This document shows positions 51,111 to 58,978 of a DNA stretch of 64,000 bases, in pieces. Both the position numbers and the translations under genes were made by a program. The DNA is from Pontiellaceae bacterium B12219 (GTDB lineage Bacteria > Verrucomicrobiota > Kiritimatiellia > Kiritimatiellales > Pontiellaceae): positions 30,000 through 93,999 of the forward strand of contig JARNMJ010000010.1 of the NCBI GenBank assembly GCA_029432795.1, in the 5' to 3' direction. Each line of letters begins with the position of its first letter. The first letter of the stretch is position 1. A model generated the notes under the pieces. It made no database searches. It was not told the origin of the DNA and was given only the letters and a program-made list of their open reading frames with translations.

Positions 51111-51139
51111 CTGCGACCTTTGACTGCCGTGAAGTAGCC

Positions 51140-52912
51140 TTAATCTTCCCGCACACTGAACTCCAGTTTCCAGCGATGATTCGTGATGGTGCTGACGCAC
51201 CAGAGTTCGAAAATGCCGAGTTCGGTTACGCGCGATTCAAACCGCACCGGAATATAACCGCCGCTGTCTTCAGCACCTTCGTCGGCCGGAAGTTCGGCTT
51301 CCAGTGAATCGGTTTCCTGCAGTTCATCTTCAGTCCATGAGGTGAGCATATCGCCCGGCTTGTCCTGTTTACGCACGGCGGAACTGAGCACGCGGAACTG
51401 GGCCGGTTCGCCGGTCACCAGACCGAACGAATCGCCGGGCACTTGAATTTCGGAGCCCTCTTCCATACCGGCCGGAACGACGCAGAATGCATTCAGAGGG
51501 CGGGGAGCTCCGGGAATGGCAAGCCCGGCGGTTTCGATGCCGAGATAGTACGAGCGGGCCGTGCCGCCGCGAATGCGAACTCCGCCGCTCTGTTTGGCGG
51601 CGCCGTAGAAGGCCGCTCCGGTTGCCACCGCGTGGTCGAGGTCTTCGTTGTCGTCGAGCAGTTGCGGGGCTTCGTTGAACCAGGAACCTAATAGATCCAT
51701 CAGCCGGTTTTTGAAGAGTTCCGATTTAAAGACGCCGCCATTGAACAAAATGTGAGTGGGGCGGATTGATTCATCTCCTGCGGCATGCATACCGAGGAAG
51801 GCGGCGAGGTGGCGGGTGATGGCGGTGTCGTGCTCGTAGGGCAGGCCCAATTCGCGGAAGCCGGAAAGCTGCGCGCGCTGCGGGCGATCGTCGAGTCCGC
51901 AGGCCGGGAAGAATCCTTCGAGCAGCGCCTCTGAAATGTGCCGGCGGTTCAGGTCGACGGAAATATTGCCGCCGATCACCTTGCGACCGCGACCGAGTAC
52001 GGTGACGGCGTGCGTTTCCGGTCCGTCGGGGGAAAGCAGGGCTTCTTTGGCCTGCCGGCAGGCGTGCCACAAGGCGGTGGATTGCCAGGCATCCACTTGA
52101 ACGCCTTTTTCAGCAAAGGCCTGCTGGGCAAGATGTGCGGTAAACAGGTCCATGTTATCGCCTCCCACCAGAATGTGGTTGCCGACCGCGATGCGGCGCA
52201 GGACGAGATCGCCATCTTCATCTTCAACACGCACAAGCGTGAAGTCGGTGGTGCCGCCTCCGACATCGCATACCAGCAGGGTGTCGTTTTTATTCAACTG
52301 TTTGCGCCAGTCATTTCCGATCTGTGCGAGCCAGGCGTAGACGGCCGACTGGGGTTCTTCGAGCAGGATATAGTGTTCCGGGAGGCCGGCCTCTTTGGCC
52401 GCGAGACTGGTCAGTTCGCGGGCACTGGCATCGAACGATGCGGGAACGGTCAGCACAACCTGCTGTTCTGCAAAGGGCGCTTCCGGGAACTGCGCGTTCC
52501 AGGCATTGGAAAGGTAGTTCAGGTAGCGTTTGGAGGCTTCGACGGGCGAACATTTTTCAACTTCATCGGGGCTGCCCCAGGGCAGGATGGGGGCATTGCG
52601 GTCGACGCGGCTGTGGCAGAGCCACGATTTGGCTGCAGCTACGGTTCGGCCGGGCTGTTCGGCGGCGCGGCGGCGGGCATATTCGCCCACGCTCCAGTTT
52701 ACGCTTCGGGCCCAATCCGGTGCACCCTGTTCGGCTTCTGTTCCGAGGTGTATAAATGAAGGCAGGGTGGTGCGTCCTTCGGTTGTGGCCTGATCAACGA
52801 GCTGCGGGATAATGAGTTGTTCAACCGGGGCATGGTCGGTTTCCAGACTTCGGAACGCTAACGCGGAGTTGGTGGTTCCGAGGTCAATTCCAATAGCATA
52901 TTTTGCGTTCAT
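51140..52912 (-). CDS. Atypical Hsp70 family protein, short form
   Basis: 590 residues from the ATG preceded by GGAGGAGG. ATPase motifs: IGIDLGTTNSALAF, LVCDVGGGTTDFTLV and ILFNGGVFKSELF. A short beta-rich C-terminal part (about 460-590; NAFCVVPAGMEEGSEIQVPGDSFGLVTGEPAQFRVLSS) ends in IFELWCVSTITNHRWKLEFSVRED, and the lid helices of DnaK are missing. Domain by domain it parallels the N-terminal two thirds of the 918-residue Hsp70 encoded next, suggesting tandem duplication followed by gain of a tail in the other copy. Central gene of the DUF2760-Hsp70-Hsp70 set. Confidence 0.84.
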   Translation of the reverse strand: MNAKYAIGIDLGTTNSALAFRSLETDHAPVEQLIIPQLVDQATTEGRTTLPSFIHLGTEAEQGAPDWARSVNWSVGEYARRRAAEQPGRTVAAAKSWLCHSRVDRNAPILPWGSPDEVEKCSPVEASKRYLNYLSNAWNAQFPEAPFAEQQVVLTVPASFDASARELTSLAAKEAGLPEHYILLEEPQSAVYAWLAQIGNDWRKQLNKNDTLLVCDVGGGTTDFTLVRVEDEDGDLVLRRIAVGNHILVGGDNMDLFTAHLAQQAFAEKGVQVDAWQSTALWHACRQAKEALLSPDGPETHAVTVLGRGRKVIGGNISVDLNRRHISEALLEGFFPACGLDDRPQRAQLSGFRELGLPYEHDTAITRHLAAFLGMHAAGDESIRPTHILFNGGVFKSELFKNRLMDLLGSWFNEAPQLLDDNEDLDHAVATGAAFYGAAKQSGGVRIRGGTARSYYLGIETAGLAIPGAPRPLNAFCVVPAGMEEGSEIQVPGDSFGLVTGEPAQFRVLSSAVRKQDKPGDMLTSWTEDELQETDSLEAELPADEGAEDSGGYIPVRFESRVTELGIFELWCVSTITNHRWKLEFSVRED

Positions 52913-52968
52913 AATTGTAGTCCTCCTCCGCAGTGTGCGGAATGGCAATTCAACGTGGTTTAATTCGA

Positions 52969-53041
52969 TTAACCGTGAAGGAATGCAGAGAATGCCAGGA
53001 AAGGTTCTGTGCTTTGCGTTCCTTGTGTTCAGTTCGGTTAA
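52969..53041. repeat. TTAACC-bounded intergenic repeat element
   Basis: 73 bases starting TTAACCG and ending CGGTTAA (perfect 7-bp terminal inverted repeats). The interior is loosely periodic AAGGAATGC-type sequence that partly pairs with itself. It fills most of the gap between the DUF2760 and Hsp70 genes. Related to the half element at 22958-22990. Looks like a REP- or MITE-like intergenic unit. Confidence 0.6.
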
Positions 53042-53045
53042 ATAA

Positions 53046-53528
53046 CTACAGTTCGATTTCGGCCGGGGCGACGATGTTGGCGGAGTGCTCGGAGCCCTGC
53101 CAAACCGGCAGGTCGAGCTTGGACGCGGTCCAGCCGGGATGCATCAGCTCGCCGGTATAAGGTGCCTCGCCGGCGACGTTGCCGGTCAGTTTGAATGCGG
53201 CGGCATCGAATCCGGCCGGAACGGTTATTTTTTCGCCTTCATTCTCGGTACGCAGCGGTTTGAGCGCAAACATACGGTCCAGCACTTTACGGCTGTCGGC
53301 TTGAATATCGCGCACAGCGGCGGCCACCTGTTGATCGGTGTAGCCGTCGAGCGGTTCCATAAGAAAGTCAACCAATCGGGCTTCGCGTTGCAGGGCAGAA
53401 AGGAGGGTAAGTGCTTCGCTGCGCGCCGGCTTGGCAACGGGTGTTTCTTTTTTTTCTTCGATCGCCACGGGGGCATCGGATTTGAATGCGGCAAAGAAGG
53501 CTTTGAAGGCCAGACCAAGTTTACTCAT
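53046..53528 (-). CDS. DUF2760 family protein
   Basis: 160 residues. An N-terminal short hydrophobic helix (MSKLGLAFKAFFAAF) and Lys/Glu/Pro linker (about 18-38) precede the DUF2760-like domain (about 40-160). That domain has helices LTLLSALQREARLVDFLMEPLDGYTDQQVAAAVRDIQADSRKVLDRMF, followed by beta-strands ending GELMHPGWTASKLDLPVWQGSEHSANIVAPAEIEL. No enzyme motif is visible. Members of this family occur next to the same two Hsp70-like genes, as here, which suggests it is a cofactor or client adaptor of those chaperones. First gene of the set; GGAG nine bases before the ATG. Confidence 0.8.
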   Translation of the reverse strand: MSKLGLAFKAFFAAFKSDAPVAIEEKKETPVAKPARSEALTLLSALQREARLVDFLMEPLDGYTDQQVAAAVRDIQADSRKVLDRMFALKPLRTENEGEKITVPAGFDAAAFKLTGNVAGEAPYTGELMHPGWTASKLDLPVWQGSEHSANIVAPAEIEL

Positions 53529-53748
53529 TTAAAAACTCCAGATTTTTATTAGTGGCACTACGCGTGCCGAGAAGCCGCCACGGTATGAAATCCGTTCCGT
53601 ATGTAAAGCGTAAGGTTGATGTTTGTTGTGATAAACGGTTCGGGCGGTGGAGGGCAGATTAAAAGAATTGGTTGCGCGATACGGCGAGCAGCTGTAAAGT
53701 TAGGGCTTGTAAAGTTTAAATTAACAGTAAGCCCAAGGAGGACTGATT

Positions 53749-56052
53749 TTGAGTGACTCCAACCATCTTCAACGTGTCGCTTTTCTAGGAAACTATCCGC
53801 CCCGGCAATGCGGGATTGCAACTTTTACCCAGGATCTGTGCGAGGCTGTGGCGCAGGCTGTACCTTCTGCCGATTGCTTTGTCGGTGCAGTCAATGATCG
53901 GGTGGAACGGTATGAGTATCCGCCCCGTGTGCATTTTGAACTGATGGAAAAGGATCTGGATTCCTACCATCGTGCTGCGGATTTTTTAAACTTCAGCAAT
54001 GCGGATGTACTTTGTCTTCAGCATGAGTTCGGTATCTACGGCGGAGCGGCCGGCAGTCATGTTCTGGCTTTGCTCAAAGAGGTCCGAATGCCGGTGGTGA
54101 CCACCTTGCACACCGTTTTGCAGGAACCGGATGCTTTGCAGCGCAAGGTGATGGATAAGCTGGTTGCCCGCAGTGATCGTCTGGTGGTTATGGCGGAAAA
54201 GGGAAAGGAAATTCTGAAGGAAGTCTATGGTGTTCCTGAAGATAAAGTGGATGTTATTGCTCACGGAATTCCCGATCTGCCCTTTATCGAATCGGGCTGT
54301 TATAAATCGCAGTTCGGTGTCGCCGGCCGCCGGGTGTTATTGACCTTCGGGTTGATCGGGCCGGGCAAAGGCATTGAATATGCCATTGAGGCATTGCCTG
54401 AAATTATCCGGCACCATCCCGACGTGGTATATATTATTCTGGGAGCCACTCATCCGAATCTGTTAGCCAAGGAAGGGGATCAATATCGTTTGATGCTTAA
54501 GCGGTTGGCGGTTGAGCTCGGGGTGAAAGAACATGTGATTTTCTATAACCACTATGTGTCATTGGATGACCTGAAGGAGTTTATCGGTGCAACAGACATT
54601 TATTTAACGCCGTACCTCAGCGAAGCTCAGATTACATCCGGAACATTGGCCTATGTGTTTGGCTCCGGGAAGGCCGTTGTTTCCACTCCCTACTGGCATG
54701 CCCAGGAATTGCTGGCGGAAAAACGGGGGGTATTGGTTCCTTTCCGAAATTCGGAAGCAATTGCAGAAGGCGTCTGCGGGCTGCTTGCGGAACCGGCCCG
54801 GATGGATGAAATCCGACGCAATGCCTACGCCATGGGGCGGGAGATGATCTGGCCTGCTGTGGCGAAGCAGTATTATCAATCCTTCCAGCGTGCGCGGGTT
54901 GATCGGGAACTAATACCCCGGACGGCATTTGCCGGCTGGACCTTGAATAACCGTCCCTATGCCTTGCCGCCCCTGCGGCTGGATCATCTCGTGCGGATGA
55001 CGGACGACACCGGGTTATTTCAACATGCCATTTTCAATGTGCCGAATTATCATGAAGGGTATTGTGTTGATGACAATGCGCGCGCATTCATTCTGTGCAA
55101 CTTACTCGATGAAATCGGTGATGATCCAACCGGGAAAATACTCAGTAAACTCACGCCGATCTATCTGTCTTTTCTGGCCGCCGCATTTAATCATGAGAAC
55201 GGTCGCTTTCGGAACTTCATGAGCCATGGAAGACAGTGGCTTGAAACAGTTGGAAGTGAAGACAGCCATGCCCGCGCTCTCTGGGCGGTCGGTACAGGGG
55301 CAAGTCGTTCGCGTAACGAGGGGTATGCCCGACTTGCTGCTCAACTCTTTGAATGCGGACTTCCGGCAGTGGCTGCGTTTACGTCGCCGCGGGCCTGGGC
55401 ATTTACTCTGCTGGGGATTCATGAAGTGCTGCAGCACAAAGGGGGCACGCCGGAAGTTCGCGAAATGCAGGCCGTTTTATCCGGTAAATTGCTGAACCTG
55501 TGGCAGCGGTATGCCTCGGAAGAATGGCCCTGGTTCGAGACAAATGTTACGTATGATAATGCAAGGCTGAGCCAGGCGCTTATCATTACCGGAGAGCAGC
55601 TCCCGGATACAGATGCCTTGGAGGTGGGTTTGAAATCCCTGCGTTGGCTGGTTTCTATTCAGAAATCACCTTCCGGTTGCTTCCGGCCTATAGGCAGTAA
55701 CGGATTCTATTCCAAAGACGGGACCCGCGCCGAATTCGACCAGCAACCTCTCGAAGCACAGGCCACTGTATCAGCCTGTCTTGAGGCTCTCCGTGTGACC
55801 GGAGATTCCTCATGGCTGGTTGAGGCAAAATGTGCCTTTGAATGGTTTCTCGGACGGAATGATCTTGGTCTTGCCCTTTATGATTTTAAAACGGGGGCTT
55901 GCAGCGATGGATTGCATGCCGATCGGATCAATGAAAACCAGGGTGCAGAATCGATGCTGGCTTTCTATCTTTCCCTTGCTGAAATGAACGGTGCCGGATG
56001 TTTGGCACCTGATACGCTGGAAGCAGTGTCTGCCGGAGGAGAAAAACGATGA
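53749..56052 (+). CDS. GT4-type glycosyltransferase fused to a C-terminal (alpha/alpha) toroid domain
   Basis: 767 residues starting at TTG, with AAGGAGG eight bases upstream; no in-frame ATG or GTG is closer. Residues 1-380 are a GT-B glycosyltransferase (FLGNYPPRQCGIATFTQDL, LQHEFGIYGGAAGSHVLALL, LTFGLIGPGKGIEYAIEALPEI, YLTPYLSEAQITSGTLAYVFGSGKAVVSTPYWHAQELL). Residues 400-760 form a helical toroid-like domain (YCVDDNARAFILCNLL, FETNVTYDNARLSQALI, FDQQPLEAQATVSACLEALR). The following gene, overlapping by four bases, is a GH130 phosphorylase. The pair probably makes and trims a mannose-containing glycan or storage oligosaccharide in the cytoplasm; the sugar is inferred from the GH130 partner. 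Confidence 0.85.
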   Translation: MSDSNHLQRVAFLGNYPPRQCGIATFTQDLCEAVAQAVPSADCFVGAVNDRVERYEYPPRVHFELMEKDLDSYHRAADFLNFSNADVLCLQHEFGIYGGAAGSHVLALLKEVRMPVVTTLHTVLQEPDALQRKVMDKLVARSDRLVVMAEKGKEILKEVYGVPEDKVDVIAHGIPDLPFIESGCYKSQFGVAGRRVLLTFGLIGPGKGIEYAIEALPEIIRHHPDVVYIILGATHPNLLAKEGDQYRLMLKRLAVELGVKEHVIFYNHYVSLDDLKEFIGATDIYLTPYLSEAQITSGTLAYVFGSGKAVVSTPYWHAQELLAEKRGVLVPFRNSEAIAEGVCGLLAEPARMDEIRRNAYAMGREMIWPAVAKQYYQSFQRARVDRELIPRTAFAGWTLNNRPYALPPLRLDHLVRMTDDTGLFQHAIFNVPNYHEGYCVDDNARAFILCNLLDEIGDDPTGKILSKLTPIYLSFLAAAFNHENGRFRNFMSHGRQWLETVGSEDSHARALWAVGTGASRSRNEGYARLAAQLFECGLPAVAAFTSPRAWAFTLLGIHEVLQHKGGTPEVREMQAVLSGKLLNLWQRYASEEWPWFETNVTYDNARLSQALIITGEQLPDTDALEVGLKSLRWLVSIQKSPSGCFRPIGSNGFYSKDGTRAEFDQQPLEAQATVSACLEALRVTGDSSWLVEAKCAFEWFLGRNDLGLALYDFKTGACSDGLHADRINENQGAESMLAFYLSLAEMNGAGCLAPDTLEAVSAGGEKR

Positions 56053-57506
56053 AAACGATATTTGCCTGCCGCAATAACATCGCGCTGCGGCCTGATAATT
56101 CCCGCGTCATCTTACGACCTTTCATTCCGTCCAGTCATCGCCAGATCTCCAGTATAATCCGGCGGGTGCTGGATTTGACAGAAGACGATGTTGCCCGTCA
56201 ACTGGATGCCGTGACAAAAGAATTCAGCCATCGGCATCACCAAATGAAATCGATGCTGTATGCAAACTATGAGCGGGTTCGGGAGCACATTCCTCCCGGG
56301 AAGGCTCCATCGCTGAATCGGGAATTGCTGATTGGTGCCTTGTTTTTCGGTGAATATTCTTTGGAATCAGCTGCACTTTTCAATCCATCGATTGTGCCGC
56401 ATCCGGATCAAAGCGGTGTTCCGAAGGGGCAGTTACGTTTTATTATGAGTCTGCGGGCAACCGGTGAAGGGCATATTTCTTCAATTGAATTTCGAACCGG
56501 ACTCATTTCGTCGGATGGAGGAGTTTCGCTGGATCCGGTTTCCAGCTATGTCAGTGTGCCGAAAGTGCTTCCTGATCCGAGTTATGATAACCGGTCCTTT
56601 GTGACCAAACTGCGGGAAATGGATTTCGACGATAAATATACCTCTGCGGTGATGGGGGCCCTCGGCGATCGGTTTACGCGTCGGGATTTAGCCCTGCAGA
56701 TGGAACGCGTGCTGCGCGAGGCCGAACCGGCGACGCATCATCTTCATCGAACTCTTGATCACATTCGATGGTTGGCCGATTCCAATTATGAACTGCTTTT
56801 CGATGAAACGGTTGCCTTGAGCGAACGGGTCATCTTCCCGGTTTCGGCCAACGAAAGCAATGGCATCGAAGATGCCCGTTTTGTTCGTTTTGTCGACGAC
56901 GATGATACGGTTATGTACTACGCCACCTACACCGCGTATAATGGGCGTGACATTCTGCCTCAGCTGATTGAAACGCAGGATTTTCTGCATTTTCATATTC
57001 GCACGCTGAATGGCCGGGCGGTGCAGAATAAGGGCATGGCCTTGTTCCCGCGGCGGATAAACGGGTTATATGCCATGCTTTCCCGGCAGGATGACCAAAA
57101 CCTGTTCATCATGCTGTCCGAAAGTGCCCACCATTGGAGCGATCCCCAGATTATTCTCCGGCCGAAAGAAATGTGGGAATACAGCAAAATCGGGAATTGC
57201 GGTTCGCCCATTGAAACGGAAGCGGGTTGGCTTGTGATTACCCATGGGGTCGGCCCTATGCGAAAATATTGCATCGGTGCCGTTTTGCTGGATTTAGAAG
57301 ATCCTGCCAAGGTCATCGGTCGGTTGAAGGAGCCGTTGCTGGTTCCGGAAGTGAGCGAACGGGAGGGCTATGTGCCCAATGTGGTTTATAGCTGCGGGGC
57401 TCTGCTGCACAAAGAGTGGCTGATTCTTCCCTTCGCCGTCAGCGATCATGTCACCACCGTTTCGAGCATTCGGCTGAATGATCTTTTGGGCGCATTGTTG
57501 ACGTGA
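56049..57506 (+). CDS. GH130 family mannoside phosphorylase-like protein
   Basis: 485 residues. An N-terminal extension (about 1-95) with RPFIPSSHRQISSIIRRVLDLTEDDVARQLDAV precedes a five-bladed propeller of the GH130 type. It shows ALFNPSIVPHPDQSGVPKGQLRFIMSLRATGEGHISSIEFR, GIEDARFVRFVDDDDTVMYYATYTAY, NKGMALFPRRINGLYAMLSR, EYSKIGNCGSPIETEAGWLVITHGVGPMRKYCIGAVLLD, and YVPNVVYSCGALLH. GH130 enzymes phosphorolyse beta-1,2- or beta-1,4-mannosides, releasing mannose 1-phosphate. The long N-terminus suits the beta-1,2-mannan-acting or uncharacterised subfamilies. The catalytic Asp is probably in GIEDARF. Translationally coupled to the glycosyltransferase. Confidence 0.85.
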   Translation: MKTIFACRNNIALRPDNSRVILRPFIPSSHRQISSIIRRVLDLTEDDVARQLDAVTKEFSHRHHQMKSMLYANYERVREHIPPGKAPSLNRELLIGALFFGEYSLESAALFNPSIVPHPDQSGVPKGQLRFIMSLRATGEGHISSIEFRTGLISSDGGVSLDPVSSYVSVPKVLPDPSYDNRSFVTKLREMDFDDKYTSAVMGALGDRFTRRDLALQMERVLREAEPATHHLHRTLDHIRWLADSNYELLFDETVALSERVIFPVSANESNGIEDARFVRFVDDDDTVMYYATYTAYNGRDILPQLIETQDFLHFHIRTLNGRAVQNKGMALFPRRINGLYAMLSRQDDQNLFIMLSESAHHWSDPQIILRPKEMWEYSKIGNCGSPIETEAGWLVITHGVGPMRKYCIGAVLLDLEDPAKVIGRLKEPLLVPEVSEREGYVPNVVYSCGALLHKEWLILPFAVSDHVTTVSSIRLNDLLGALLT

Positions 57507-57642
57507 ACGGGCTTTTTTCCTCCATTCGGGCGACCGGATGCACAGGGGCTGTACCTGCGGGCCTTAAATTTAGGTTCGGTATAGAATTGCCTTTTGCGGG
57601 GTGTTCATAGAGATTCTCGCCCAATTATTTGGAGATTTTTCG

Positions 57643-58839
57643 ATGAAGTATGTGGTTTTGGTTGGAGATGGGATGGGCGACTATCCTGTTGAATCGCTGG
57701 GCGATAAAACGCCGCTGCAGGCTGCTGACTGTCCGATGATCTGGACGTTTGCCGCTTTAGGCGAAACACGCATGGTGCAGACGGTTCCGGAAGGCATGCC
57801 TCCGGGAAGCGATGTGGCGAATCTGGCTCTGCTGGGTTATGACGCCGCGCTGAATTATACCGGCCGCGCACCCATCGAAGCCGCAGGAGCGGAAATTCCC
57901 ATGAACCCGAACGATGTGGCCTTTCGCTGCAATCTTGTGACGGTTACAGAAGACGGAATTATGGATGATTATTCCGCCGGACATATTACAACCGAAGAGG
58001 GGCAGGCTTTAGTGCGGTCGCTCCAATCAGCGCTGGGCCGTGAAGGGCTAACCTTCCATCCCGGTGTTCAATACCGCCATATCCTGGTTTGGGATGGCGG
58101 CCCGGCGGATTGCGCATGCACTCCGCCGCACGAGATCTCGGACAAGCCGGTGAAAGGAAACCTGCCGGCAGGAGATCGTCAGGATGAAATCCGTGAATTA
58201 ATGGAATTGTCAAAAGCGGTTTTTGCGGATCATCCGGTAAATAAAAAGCGTATTGCGGAAGGCAAAAAGCCCGCAACGCAAATCTGGCTGTGGGGGCAGG
58301 GCAACGCCATGCAGCTGGAGTCATACAAAACCCTTTACGGGCTGGGCGGGGGAGTTGTTTCCGCCGTTGACCTGTTGAAGGGAATCGCAAAACTGGCCGG
58401 TTTGGAAGCGCCCGATGTGGACGGTGCAACCGGTTTTCTGGATACAAATTACCAGAATAAAGTAAATGCCGGGCTGGAGATTTTGGAGCGCGAGGACTTT
58501 GTCTTCATCCATATCGAAGCCCCGGATGAATGCGGGCATATGGGTGACGCACAGAAGAAGACGTTTGCCATCGAAGAGTTCGATGCCAAAGTTTGCGCGC
58601 CGGTTTTCCAATGGTTGGAAAATCGCGGCGAGGCATACACGTTGATGCTCTGTACCGATCACCGGACGCCGGTAGCCCTCAAAGGGCATACCTCGGAGCC
58701 CGTTCCCATGGCGGTTATGCAAGGACCGGTGGGAGAGAAAAAAGCGCAGGCTGCGTTTGACGAGTTCGTCAACGATGGAAATGCACAAGGCATGGCCTGC
58801 GAGTGGATACAACAAATACTAAACGCATCATCCGAGTGA
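57643..58839 (+). CDS. apgM: Cofactor-independent phosphoglycerate mutase, ApgM type
   Basis: 398 residues from the ATG preceded by GGAGA; an in-frame GTG 42 bases upstream lacks a site. Alkaline-phosphatase fold. The metal-binding VVLVGDGMGDYP and the phosphoserine-region GMPPGSDVANLALLGYD are visible, followed by RCNLVTV and YRHILVWDGG. Later come HIEAPDECGHMGD and LCTDHRTPVALKGHTSEPVP, holding the Asp/His metal ligands. This is the archaeal-type aPGAM family, sometimes labelled 'proposed homoserine kinase' in bacteria; it interconverts 3- and 2-phosphoglycerate. A perfect TTCCAA-N3-TTGGAA copy at 58606 encodes FQWLE. No other glycolytic gene is near. Confidence 0.88.
   Translation: MKYVVLVGDGMGDYPVESLGDKTPLQAADCPMIWTFAALGETRMVQTVPEGMPPGSDVANLALLGYDAALNYTGRAPIEAAGAEIPMNPNDVAFRCNLVTVTEDGIMDDYSAGHITTEEGQALVRSLQSALGREGLTFHPGVQYRHILVWDGGPADCACTPPHEISDKPVKGNLPAGDRQDEIRELMELSKAVFADHPVNKKRIAEGKKPATQIWLWGQGNAMQLESYKTLYGLGGGVVSAVDLLKGIAKLAGLEAPDVDGATGFLDTNYQNKVNAGLEILEREDFVFIHIEAPDECGHMGDAQKKTFAIEEFDAKVCAPVFQWLENRGEAYTLMLCTDHRTPVALKGHTSEPVPMAVMQGPVGEKKAQAAFDEFVNDGNAQGMACEWIQQILNASSE
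58606..58620. repeat. Perfect copy of TTCCAA-N3-TTGGAA
   Basis: Spacer TGG. Inside the apgM gene, translated as part of VFQWLENR. The palindrome extends to 19 bases with flanking TT/AA. Confidence 0.85.
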
Positions 58840-58842
58840 TGA

Positions 58843-58950
58843 TGGAAGAATGGATTTTGGACTATTGAACAATTTTTAATTGCCGCAGGAGGCATTGAAA
58901 GCACCCCTTTGAAATACGAAGAAAAACGGATCCAGTAATCCATTCTTCCA
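58843..58950 (+). other. Long-range inverted repeat in the leader of the DEAD-box helicase gene
   Basis: TGGAAGAATGGATT (58843-58856) is perfectly complementary to AATCCATTCTTCCA (58937-58950), enclosing 80 bases. The 3' arm ends 28 bases before the preferred TTG start. Could fold the helicase leader and give autoregulation or cold response. Alternatively it is a remnant of a small mobile repeat. Confidence 0.55.
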
Positions 58951-58978
58951 GCCCGTTCGGATGCGAAAGGACTGGACA

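Noticed and set aside
52969..53041. Small gene within the repeat between DUF2760 and Hsp70
   Set aside because: No ribosome site or stable frame; the sequence is explained by the terminal inverted repeats and periodic interior.
53554..53568. GG-N10-GC pattern between the DUF2760 and glycosyltransferase genes
   Set aside because: It is a GGCAC/GTGCC hairpin with a poor -12 element, and on the minus strand it would start transcription almost at the ATG.
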